A stretch of DNA of 5,754 nt from Deltaproteobacteria bacterium (GTDB taxonomy: Bacteria; Desulfobacterota; GWC2-55-46; JADFVP01): NCBI GenBank assembly GCA_024275855.1, contig JAJRYL010000343.1, forward strand, positions 1-5,754, in the 5' to 3' direction. Shown piece by piece: positions 1 to 5,720 of this stretch; positions within the stretch are counted from its first letter, which is position 1; every line of letters begins with the position of its first letter. Under the pieces are notes generated by a model, which had not been told where the DNA came from, searched no databases, and saw only the letters and a program-made list of their open reading frames with translations. The position numbers and the translations under genes were made by a program.

Positions 1-67
1 CGGTAAGATAGAGACGCTTGAGCAGGAGAAAGAGTACGTGCTCGGTTTTACAGGTAGAAAAAAGTAA
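1..67 (+). CDS. C-terminal end of an unidentified protein (5' partial)
   Basis: An open frame enters from the left edge (codons from base 2) and stops at TAA 65-67. It leaves 21 residues ending in ...YVLGFTGRKK, with a charged stretch (KIETLEQEKE) before it that looks helical. The start lies outside the window. I do not recognise the family: the tail does not match the ends I know for RpoD or Nif3-like proteins, which can sit near this gene set. A good terminator-like hairpin begins about 40 bases downstream, which supports this being a genuine gene end rather than chance. The frame and stop are seen; function is unknown. Confidence 0.6.
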   Translation, partial: GKIETLEQEKEYVLGFTGRKK

Positions 68-108
68 GCGCGGTAACGGACACGGCGTTGTATTGCGCAA
101 ATAACGGA

Positions 109-136
109 GCCGCGCAAAACAGTGCGGGCCTTTTTT
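109..136 (+). terminator. Likely rho-independent terminator after the partial gene
   Basis: A GC-rich stem (110-115 with 122-127, including one G-U pair, loop AAAACA) can extend by G109-C129 if G128 is bulged. It is followed by CC and six T (131-136). It sits 42 bases after the stop codon and points in the direction of the partial gene. The stem is short and imperfect, so termination may be partial. Confidence 0.55.
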
Positions 137-251
137 GGAATGAGAGGTTTTATTAGACCCGGTCGGGAAACTCCGTTCTTTTAAGGCAGGGGATGAATGG
201 CCGCCCGTAGCGAAGCCGGCTTTATCCGGCGTAGCAAAGGTATTTTCGGCA

Positions 252-278
252 TAATCCGTCTATGGCGGATTACGCCAT
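252..278. repeat. Two mutually exclusive overlapping inverted repeats
   Basis: TAATCCG (252-258) is perfectly complementary to CGGATTA (266-272). ATGGCG (262-267) is perfectly complementary to CGCCAT (273-278). The two hairpins share bases 262-272, so a single strand can form only one at a time. The pairing is read directly from the sequence. Whether the segment is transcribed is unknown, because it lies after a likely terminator and before the next recognisable promoter. Confidence 0.6.
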
Positions 279-285
279 CAGGTTA

Positions 286-311
286 GAAACCACGGGTTAA
301 AGCCCGTAGCG
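286..311. repeat. Palindrome resembling an IS200/IS605 or REP-type hairpin
   Basis: ACGGG (292-296) pairs with CCCGT (303-307) around TTAAAG, preceded by GAAACC. The word pattern 'aaaccACGGGttaaagCCCGT' resembles the imperfect palindromes at the ends of IS200/IS605-type elements and their REP-like derivatives, as I recall them. No transposase is present nearby, so at most this is a remnant or solitary hairpin. Confidence 0.35.
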
Positions 312-458
312 GTTCACTTCATAAACTGAAAGACCGGGCAAGCAAAAAAAGCTGTTATTAATGCCGTTTACAAGCTTTTATGTATCGGGTAAAAGTATAG
401 AGACAGGCGCACAATTCTCTTTTTCTTTTATAAAAGAGGCCGAAGGCCTTAAAACGGC

Positions 459-487
459 TTGACAATAGAGGCCAGTCTTCATAGAAT
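459..487 (+). promoter_or_regulatory. Sigma-70 promoter, probably for the tRNA gene
   Basis: The -35 box TTGACA (459-464) is a perfect consensus. A 17-base spacer follows, then TAGAAT (482-487), one mismatch from the consensus -10. Transcription would start near 493-495, giving a leader of about 80 bases before the mature tRNA that 5' processing would remove. No other recognisable gene start lies between this promoter and the tRNA. Confidence 0.75.
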
Positions 488-573
488 TGAACATTGTAGC
501 CCGTTACTCCGCTCTGCTCCGCTTTACGGCGGCGGCGCGAAGTGGTGCGGCTTATGTCAAGTTGTGCGTATAA

Positions 574-649
574 GGGCCCATAGCTCAGTTGGAAGAGCCA
601 CCGGCTCATAACCGGTCGGTCCCAGGTTCGAGTCCTGGTGGGCCCACCA
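574..649 (+). tRNA. tRNA with CAT anticodon (elongator Met or Ile2)
   Basis: The cloverleaf is complete. The acceptor stem is GGGCCCA/TGGGCCC (574-580 with 639-645). The D stem is GCTC/GAGC with loop AGTTGGAA. The anticodon stem is ACCGG/CCGGT around CTCATAA, with anticodon CAT at 607-609. The T arm is CCAGG-TTCGAGT-CCTGG (622-638). The discriminator is A646 and CCA is encoded (647-649). It is not an initiator: position 1 is paired with 72 and the anticodon stem lacks the three G-C pairs next to the loop. Elongator Met and the lysidine-modified Ile2 cannot be told apart by anticodon. The C4-G69 and C5-G68 pairs match features reported as TilS determinants in E. coli, giving a slight lean to Ile2. 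Confidence 0.95.
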
Positions 650-654
650 GAACG

Positions 655-699
655 TAGACAGGAGATAGCTCCTGTTTCTAATATAGATGTCTATTTTTT
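655..699 (+). terminator. Likely terminator of the tRNA transcript
   Basis: ACAGGAG (658-664) pairs perfectly with CTCCTGT (669-675) around ATAG, starting nine bases after the tRNA CCA end. TAGACA (655-660) can alternatively pair with TGTCTA (688-693), directly followed by six T (694-699). Either fold puts a stem before the T run, although the tight hairpin is 18 bases from it. The arrangement suits tRNA transcript termination, with some readthrough into the next gene possible because no clear promoter is seen for that gene. Confidence 0.5.
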
Positions 700-786
700 G
701 CAGTCTGGAAAAGTCTCTTTTCTGCATTCGGGCAAAATTCTATACCTTTTGATAAATCTGTTGAGCGGGAGAGGCGGTATAATATT

Positions 787-1509
787 ATGCGGTACCCTAT
801 TAAGATACTTGAGCAGGTTCAACGGATAGACCTTGAGATAGGTGCCGTAGAGGGCGAGGGTTCGGTCGTCAGGTCTGCCATGAAAAAAGCGCAGGAGTTG
901 CTTGAAGGCGCGAAACGTCTGCATGAGGCGCTTGGGGCGGAACTCGAAGCTATTAACGTTCAGCGAAGCGAGATACAGGTTCACCTTGACGAGACAAACG
1001 CCAAGGTCAAGAAGGCGACAGACCGTATCGGCGAGGTAAAGAACGACCGTGAGCTTAAGGCCCTTACAAGGGAGAAGAGCCAGGGCGCGAAGACCGCTAA
1101 AAATATAGAGGCCGAACTGAGGGCCGTGCAGGCCGCGTTTGACGGCAAGCAGTCTGAAGTAGAGGTTAAAGCGGTGGAAGTTGAGGCCGGCGAACAGGAA
1201 CTGGAGCGTCTTTCCGGCGAGTTGACCGCAGGTAAAGAGGGTTGGGACAAAGCGGTCGAAGAGAAGATGAAGTTAAGAGACGAGCTTGTGCGCGATATAC
1301 CGGAGAGCCTGCTTAAGAAGTACGAAGCCATAAAGGCGAGCCGTGGAGGCCGCGCCGTAGTTCATGTTAAGAACGAGGCGTGCCAGGGCTGCTTTATACA
1401 TGTTCCGCCGCAGTTGTACGTGCAGCTTATGCGCGGCGAAGACGAACTTATTTCCTGCCCGCACTGTTACAGAATTCTTTATGTAGAGGATCAGCCCGCT
1501 ACGGTCTAA
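787..1509 (+). CDS. Coiled-coil C4 zinc-ribbon protein (DUF164 / CT398-like family)
   Basis: The protein has 240 residues, the usual size for this family. Residues about 5-175 are charged and heptad-like, predicting a long antiparallel helical hairpin, with the conserved-looking KNDRELKAL segment at 85-93. A C-terminal zinc ribbon follows: C199-x2-C202 (ACQGCFIHVPP) and C224-x2-C227 (SCPHCYRILY). All four metal ligands are present. The family is widespread but its biochemical role is poorly defined; a nucleic-acid or protein-binding role is inferred from the fold. The ATG at 787 is preceded by GGAGAGG (768-774), 12 bases away, which is slightly long. The TATAAT at 778-783 lies too close to the start to be a normal -10 box. 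The gene ends four bases before the RNase H gene, so the two are probably cotranscribed and translationally coupled. The same pair next to rnpB is seen in other bacteria, which suggests a link to RNA metabolism. Confidence 0.85.
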   Translation: MRYPIKILEQVQRIDLEIGAVEGEGSVVRSAMKKAQELLEGAKRLHEALGAELEAINVQRSEIQVHLDETNAKVKKATDRIGEVKNDRELKALTREKSQGAKTAKNIEAELRAVQAAFDGKQSEVEVKAVEVEAGEQELERLSGELTAGKEGWDKAVEEKMKLRDELVRDIPESLLKKYEAIKASRGGRAVVHVKNEACQGCFIHVPPQLYVQLMRGEDELISCPHCYRILYVEDQPATV

Positions 1510-1513
1510 CGCT

Positions 1514-2182
1514 ATGACGCATTCCACAGTTGACGCCAAAACTATAAGAGCTTTTTTGGCGGAACTCTCCTGCTCGCTCGACCTTGCCCATACAATGAGT
1601 CAACTCGGCCTTACTCCCGACGGAGTCAGGCTTATACTCGGCGCCCTTGCGCCCGTCTCCGCTCTGCCCGCAACAACGCCAAAAGAGGCTTTGCCCGAAG
1701 TTGCCTCTGAAGAGGTTTGCGGCAACGAGGTTCCGGGTCGGGAGGCGGCTGGCGAACAGGCTCTTAAGATCGACCCCAACGGTCTCTACACCGCTTTTGT
1801 AGACGGAGCGTCGCGCGGCAACCCCGGGCTTGCCGGGGCCGGTATCTATCTGCTCGGCCCGGACGGCAAACCGTTTAAGAGACTGAAAAAGTTTCTAGGT
1901 ATTGTAACGAATAACGTGGCCGAGTACTCGGCCCTTATCGCCGCTCTTGAGTCAGCTAAACGGTTCGGTATAAAACGGCTCAGGGTAATGGGGGACTCGG
2001 AGCTTGTGGTAAAGCAGGTTAAAGGGATATATAGAGTAAAGAGCCCTGACCTTAAACCGCTCTACGAGTCCGTTTCCGAACTAATTCGCTTCTTCGACTC
2101 CTTTGAGATAAGACACGTTAGAAGAGACAAAAACGCCGAGGCCGACCAGCTGGCCAATGAGGCGATAGATACAAGAAAATAG
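1514..2182 (+). CDS. RNase HI-like protein with an extra N-terminal domain
   Basis: The protein has 222 residues. Residues 91-220 form a ribonuclease H domain expected to cut RNA in RNA-DNA hybrids. All four metal-binding acids are visible: D97 (FVDGASRGNPG), E137 (NNVAEYSAL), D161 (GDSELVVKQVKG) and D211 (NAEADQLANEA). The NNVAEY and VKSPDLKPLY wording matches the short 'reverse transcriptase-like' RNase H group, including the N-terminal domain of mycobacterial Rv2228c, rather than E. coli RnhA; the basic protrusion of RnhA is not evident. About 90 residues precede the domain: a helical segment (about 8-48, containing LGLTPDGVRLILGAL) and an acidic, Ala/Pro-rich linker (about 49-88). I do not recognise this N-terminal part. 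The start is the first ATG, four bases after the upstream stop, with no Shine-Dalgarno sequence at normal spacing, so translation likely depends on coupling. I give no symbol because rnhA would imply the classical type. Confidence 0.9.
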   Translation: MTHSTVDAKTIRAFLAELSCSLDLAHTMSQLGLTPDGVRLILGALAPVSALPATTPKEALPEVASEEVCGNEVPGREAAGEQALKIDPNGLYTAFVDGASRGNPGLAGAGIYLLGPDGKPFKRLKKFLGIVTNNVAEYSALIAALESAKRFGIKRLRVMGDSELVVKQVKGIYRVKSPDLKPLYESVSELIRFFDSFEIRHVRRDKNAEADQLANEAIDTRK

Positions 2183-2186
2183 TAAG

Positions 2187-2358
2187 CCGGGCGGGTTTTT
2201 TTATCTTGTTGCTGTTATTGTTCCGGCAATCCGGGCGGGTTTTCCTGACAAGCCGCGCGGTTCCTGCCGGGTCAAAGGTTTTTTCAGCGGTTCGGCGGTT
2301 TTAGTAAAGCAACGCTTCTTCTTGCAGGTTGGCGGTTTTAGTCGGGGCAACGCTTCTT
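2187..2358. repeat. Repeat-rich gap with GCGG(G)TTTT units and a 27-28 bp direct repeat
   Basis: No gene is seen between the RNase H stop and rnpB (2183-2438). CCGGGCGGGTTTT occurs exactly at 2187-2199 and 2231-2243. Related GCGGTT words follow at 2257, 2287, 2295 and 2332. A longer unit occurs twice about 37 bases apart, at 2294-2320 and 2331-2358. Both copies begin with GGCGGTTTTAGT and end with GCAACGCTTCTT; only the 3-4 bases between differ (AAA versus CGGG). The first GCGGGTTTTTTT comes right after the stop codon and might aid termination, but I see no good stem before it. Confidence 0.65.
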
Positions 2359-2438
2359 AAAAGACGCGTCAAGGCTTGAAGTCGGCTTTCAATTCTTTTA
2401 TCTGCTTCAGTTATTGGTTTGTCGCAAAGATTGTGTAA

Positions 2439-2860
<422 letters not shown>

Positions 2861-3024
2861 CTTTTTCTTCAAAAATATCAACTCTTCAGCTCCGGTAATC
2901 CGTTTTTAATCATACATTCAGTTAACGTTAATGTTATATGTGTAATGATAAGTATAGGGATTCCTGTTCTTCCAAAAACCATATAGTACAAAAAAACTCT
3001 TATGCCGGAGCCTAATATAAAGAG
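2861..3024 (+). promoter_or_regulatory. AT-rich leader of the cyclase operon with a TTAACGTTAA palindrome
   Basis: These 164 bases separate rnpB from the cyclase gene and probably hold its promoter. The segment 2900-2960 is distinctly AT-rich, with a perfect 10-bp palindrome TTAACGTTAA (2922-2931) and TATA-like words at 2935-2956. None makes a convincing -35/-10 pair at 16-18 bases spacing, so I place no promoter. The palindrome could be an operator, but it may equally be chance. Confidence 0.3.
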
Positions 3025-4464
3025 ATGAAGATCAAGTTCGGCATCAGGCTGAAGTTTGCCGTTTTGCTCTCTGTTTTGCTCTTTGTGATTACCTCTACTA
3101 TGGGGATAATCATGATAGCGAATCAGCGGAGTTCGCTTGAGTACCAGATGCGCTCTATGGCTGGCACCATTACCGACGAGTTTGCTACCGACTCCAAGAT
3201 ACCGATCCTGCAAAAAGACTCTCTTGCGCTAAATATGCTTGTTGACAATATAATGGATTACCCCGGAATAGTAGACGCCTATGTGCTTAACGACTCTATG
3301 GTTATAGAGGGGCAGAGGCGCCTTGGCGATGTCGGTAAAGAGTACCGCATGGGCAAAGAGATACTGAAGGCCGCGGGCACGCCGCCGTGGCTCGTGCACG
3401 AGGACAAGGGGCTGCTTACCTTTGCCGCGCCAATACTCTTTCAGGACACGGTTGTCGGTTATACGGTTGTAACATTTTCAAGGGACTTTATAGCCGCTCG
3501 TGTGAAAAGCGCGACTACAAGCCTGGTTATTATCGCTATAATCGCTATCGTGTTTGTTTCGCTTCTCTCCATCTTATTGGCCACACGCCTTTTGCGGCCC
3601 ATAATGAGGCTGTTTCAGGGCACTAAAGAGATCGCCAGGGGAAATTTCGATTACAGGATCGAGGTTCAAAAGGGGCATGATGAAATTGGCGAGCTTGTAA
3701 GCTCCTTCAACACTATGGCGGACGAGTTGGAGAAGAAGGAGCGGCTTCAGGGCGCGTTTAAACGTTACGTCAGTTCCGGTATCGCGGACAAAATACTTCG
3801 AGACCCGGACAGTATACGCCTTGGCGGAGAGAAGCGGCAGATAACGGTCTTTTTTGCCGATATCAGAAATTTTACGACGCACGCCTCGCGCATGTCGCCT
3901 GAAATGACGGTCGAGATACTCAACGGTTACTTCACTCTTATAACCGAAATAGTCTTTCATTTCGGCGGTACAGTAGATAAGTTTATAGGAGACGCGGTTA
4001 TGGGTGTCTTCGGTTCTCCGATAAAGACAACCAACCATCTTGAACAGGGGATTAAGGCCGTTGCCGCTATTAACGAGGCGGTACAGAAGGTTAACGCTTC
4101 GAGAGAGTTGACGGGGCTTGTACCGTTTCGTATCGGAACCGGGCTCGATTCCGGTAATGTTATAGTAGGTAATATGGGGTCGAGCGTAAGAATGGAGTAT
4201 ACGGCGGTCGGCAAGGCCGTTAATATCGCTTCGCGCCTCTCCGACGTTGCCGGCCCGGACATGGTAATGGTAAGTTCATATATTTATGAATTGGTGAAAG
4301 AGAATATAATCGTCAGCGGTCCGCGCGACGTTATAGTGAAAGGTCTTGAGGGGCCTATGAGTGTCTATAGCGTGCTTGGGCTCAAGGGTGAGTGGAAGCG
4401 TGAAGTTGATGTTGTTGTGAACAAGACAACAAGAAAGATAGTTGTGGATGGTGTGGCATCTTAG
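3025..4464 (+). CDS. Membrane-bound class III adenylate cyclase with sensor and HAMP domains
   Basis: The enzyme (479 residues) should make cyclic AMP from ATP at the inner membrane. Order: first membrane segment about 9-32; extracytoplasmic sensor about 33-164, possibly Cache/PAS-like (VDAYVLNDSMVIEGQ...VGKEY); second membrane segment about 165-187; HAMP domain about 188-240 (P192, DEIGEL 219-224); linker to the catalytic core (FKRYVSSGIADKIL); cyclase domain about 268-452. Catalytic residues all look present: metal-binding D279 (FFADIRNF) and D323 (DKFIGDAVMGVF), purine-selecting K319 and T393, and transition-state N400 and R404 (VNIASR). Lys plus Thr is the usual pair for bacterial class IIIb adenylate rather than guanylate cyclases. 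ATG 3025 gives a normal N-terminal membrane anchor, and a TAA lies in frame just upstream at 3013. GGAG at 3007-3010 is rather far and AAAGAG rather close, so the ribosome site is weak. Its end overlaps the following lipoprotein gene, implying an operon. The ligand sensed is unknown. Confidence 0.93.
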   Translation: MKIKFGIRLKFAVLLSVLLFVITSTMGIIMIANQRSSLEYQMRSMAGTITDEFATDSKIPILQKDSLALNMLVDNIMDYPGIVDAYVLNDSMVIEGQRRLGDVGKEYRMGKEILKAAGTPPWLVHEDKGLLTFAAPILFQDTVVGYTVVTFSRDFIAARVKSATTSLVIIAIIAIVFVSLLSILLATRLLRPIMRLFQGTKEIARGNFDYRIEVQKGHDEIGELVSSFNTMADELEKKERLQGAFKRYVSSGIADKILRDPDSIRLGGEKRQITVFFADIRNFTTHASRMSPEMTVEILNGYFTLITEIVFHFGGTVDKFIGDAVMGVFGSPIKTTNHLEQGIKAVAAINEAVQKVNASRELTGLVPFRIGTGLDSGNVIVGNMGSSVRMEYTAVGKAVNIASRLSDVAGPDMVMVSSYIYELVKENIIVSGPRDVIVKGLEGPMSVYSVLGLKGEWKREVDVVVNKTTRKIVVDGVAS

Positions 4465-5284
4465 GCTTATACTCGTAGCCTTGCTTCTTACCGCAGCGGG
4501 CTGCGTACAGTTTACACCCCAGTTTCTTATGGGTTCCAATCATAAGAGAGCGGAACTTTTGTGGCGGCAGGGGCTTATAATAGAGGCTCGCGAGGCGGCT
4601 CTTATGGTTAAGCGCAAAGAGCCCGGATATAAAGAGGCGCGTCTGCTTCTCGCAAAAATCAAACCTCTTTCTTTAGAACTCGCAAGGGAGCATATGGAGC
4701 TTGGCGAGGACTACTATAAGGCCGGAATACCGCTTAAAGCGCTCAGCGAGTTCAGGTTGTCTTTGCGGTACAATCCCAATAACGCGCTTGTTAAAGGAAA
4801 GCTACGCAGGCTTGTCGAGGGCGTGCCGGTTACCGTAAAGAGAGAAAAGAAGGCAAAAGCGGGAAAGAAGGTGCGTCGTAGAGCGAAAAAGAGAAAACGC
4901 AAGGCGGTCGAGGCAGATGAGATAGGCCCGGAGGTCGGCGCTAATATTCATTATATGCGCGGCAAGATTTATCTTGAGTCAATGGCCTATCCCAAGGCGA
5001 TAGTCGAGTTTAAGGCCGCCAGAAAACTGATTCCCGGTTTTCTCGATACCGGCGAACTTCTAAAGCGTTCCGTAAAGGGGCTCGACCGACAGATAGACCG
5101 CCATTTTAATAAAGGCATATCGTATTTTCAGAAAGAAGAGATGGAGCGTGCCGTGGAGGAGTGGAGCATTGTGTTGCGGCTCGACCCGTTTCATAAAGAC
5201 GCTCAGGAGTACAAAGGCAGAGCCGAACGAATAATAGTGCGCATAAAGAAGATTAAAGAACGGCAGGATAAGAAGGTTAAGTAA
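4448..5284 (+). CDS. TPR-repeat lipoprotein with a highly basic linker
   Basis: With ATG 4448 the protein has 278 residues. It begins with a lipoprotein-type signal (MVWHLRLILVALLLTAAGC, lipidated Cys19; Ala at -3 is acceptable but not typical). Helical TPR-like repeats follow at about 33-64, 79-114 (ALSEFRLSLRYNPNN), 165-198 (GKIYLESMAYPKAIVEFKAA) and 215-253 (KGISYFQKEEMERAVEEWSIVLRLDP). Two repeat pairs flank a striking basic linker, residues 131-152, in which 16 of 22 are Lys or Arg. It is probably a membrane-anchored periplasmic scaffold; the partner is unknown. TTG 4442 and GTG 4451 are alternative starts in the same frame. I prefer ATG because AGAAAG (4432-4437) lies about 10 bases before it. 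The gene overlaps the cyclase by 17 bases in another frame, so the two are probably coupled. TPR lipoproteins of this kind are common in deltaproteobacteria, usually without known function. Confidence 0.85.
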   Translation: MVWHLRLILVALLLTAAGCVQFTPQFLMGSNHKRAELLWRQGLIIEAREAALMVKRKEPGYKEARLLLAKIKPLSLELAREHMELGEDYYKAGIPLKALSEFRLSLRYNPNNALVKGKLRRLVEGVPVTVKREKKAKAGKKVRRRAKKRKRKAVEADEIGPEVGANIHYMRGKIYLESMAYPKAIVEFKAARKLIPGFLDTGELLKRSVKGLDRQIDRHFNKGISYFQKEEMERAVEEWSIVLRLDPFHKDAQEYKGRAERIIVRIKKIKERQDKKVK

Positions 5285-5386
5285 TTGAGGCGGGTTGGGC
5301 GGCCTGTTTTTCTGTTCTATGAACGCGGCCCTGTTATTGCCTCGGTTACTGAGCGGAACTGGGTTAGGTTCTGCCCGGCCCGGTTA

Positions 5387-5403
5387 CCCCCCCCCAAAAA
5401 AAA
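5387..5403. repeat. C9A8 homopolymer tract
   Basis: Nine C (5387-5395) are followed directly by eight A (5396-5403), between the lipoprotein stop and its terminator. Such runs are prone to slipped-strand length changes and also to sequencing or assembly error. The tract lies in no supported gene, so a change in length would not shift a reading frame here. Confidence 0.85.
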
Positions 5404-5434
5404 CCATTTGTCATGTTTATTTGGTGTCTGTTCG

Positions 5435-5465
5435 ATCCGGCTCATTAAAATGAGCCGGATTTTTT
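5435..5465 (+). terminator. Strong rho-independent terminator of the cyclase/lipoprotein operon
   Basis: A perfect 11-bp stem, ATCCGGCTCAT with ATGAGCCGGAT (5435-5445 with 5450-5460), closes a TAAA loop. It is followed by five more T (5461-5465). It lies 150 bases after the lipoprotein stop, points with the operon, and separates it from the promoter at 5650. No matching A run precedes it, so it should not work well on the other strand. Confidence 0.9.
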
Positions 5466-5649
5466 GTATTTCTCTCCTTTTCCAATCCCACCGGACAGGT
5501 TTTTTTACCGTATAAAGGAATAACAGGTTCAATTAGTTTTAATTTTTGTACCGGAAGGTACGCTTCGTTCCGTTGCTCCGGCCCTTGCTTCGCAGTACCC
5601 GGCGAGTGCGGTAATTGGTCGATTTGCCAATGAAAATAGTAAAATTTGC
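5466..5649. other. Non-coding gap with short inverted repeats, no gene seen
   Basis: No supported gene lies here on either strand. GTACC (5548-5552) pairs with GGTAC (5557-5561) around a GGAA loop. GGTAC can instead pair with a second GTACC at 5595-5599, so two folds compete. ATTGG (5614-5618) pairs with CCAAT (5627-5631) just upstream of the promoter. AAAATTT occurs at 5641-5647 and again at 5655-5661, flanking the -35 box, and the first copy could act as an AT-rich UP-like element. Confidence 0.45.
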
Positions 5650-5678
5650 TTGACAAAATTTCGTGCGGGGATTATAGT
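5650..5678 (+). promoter_or_regulatory. Sigma-70 promoter, probably of mraZ and the dcw cluster
   Basis: The -35 box TTGACA (5650-5655) is a perfect consensus. It is separated by exactly 17 bases from TATAGT (5673-5678), one mismatch from TATAAT. Transcription should start near 5684-5686, just before the 10-bp repeats at 5691. It is the best promoter in the window and points off the right edge. Confidence 0.85.
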
Positions 5679-5690
5679 TGAGCCGTAGAG

Positions 5691-5720
5691 TGGTATAAAC
5701 TGGTATAAAGTGGGATCATA
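5691..5720 (+). promoter_or_regulatory. Three 10-bp direct repeats resembling MraZ boxes
   Basis: TGGTATAAAC, TGGTATAAAG and TGGGATCATA lie head to tail at exact 10-base intervals. MraZ represses its own operon by binding arrays of TGGGN-like repeats with 5-base spacers near the mraZ promoter, as described for E. coli. Spacing, number and place, right after the presumed transcription start, all fit. Two of the three copies have TGGTA rather than TGGGA, a mild departure from the E. coli pattern. The coding start of mraZ is not in the window; only 34 pyrimidine-rich bases follow. Confidence 0.7.

Larger units (their letters stand above)
137..458. other. Non-coding stretch with several hairpins, no gene seen
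   Basis: No convincing coding frame is present on either strand. GCCCGTAGCG occurs twice in direct orientation (203-212 and 302-311), with a related CGTAGCAAAG at 230-239. Small inverted repeats occur at 215-229 (GCCGG/CCGGC), 252-278, 292-307 and 438-448 (GGCC, GAA loop, GGCC). This density of short palindromes and CGTAGC words looks like REP-type or mobile-element debris rather than a regulatory leader. That is inference. Confidence 0.5.

Noticed and set aside
358..609. Minus-strand open frame of 83 codons over the gap and tRNA
   Set aside because: It starts inside the tRNA, crosses the tRNA promoter, resembles no protein I know and has no ribosome site.
778..783. TATAAT hexamer as a -10 box for the zinc-ribbon gene
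   Set aside because: It ends three bases before the ATG, would place the transcription start inside the start codon, and has no -35 box at 16-18 bases. The Shine-Dalgarno at 768-774 implies transcription starts further upstream.
638..829. Plus-strand open frame of 63 codons starting at the tRNA 3' end
   Set aside because: It begins within the tRNA acceptor end, runs through the terminator-like hairpin and overlaps the zinc-ribbon gene in another frame.
2376..2403. TTGAAG ... TTATCT as the rnpB promoter
   Set aside because: The spacing is 16 but both boxes are weak, and the start would fall about 30 bases before the P1 helix. Not strong enough to list as a promoter.
3574..4262. Minus-strand open frames within the cyclase gene
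   Set aside because: They are antisense shadows of the cyclase coding sequence, whose catalytic motifs are intact on the plus strand.
5285..5515. Plus-strand open frame of 76 codons after the lipoprotein
   Set aside because: It needs a TTG start directly after the stop, runs through the C9A8 tract and the strong terminator, and has no recognisable protein features.
5511..5516. TATAAA as a second promoter before the dcw region
   Set aside because: No -35-like hexamer lies at suitable spacing upstream, and the 5650-5678 promoter is far better.
5317..5656. Minus-strand open frames near the right end
   Set aside because: They cross the terminator and repeats, overlap each other and have low-complexity translations with no family resemblance.
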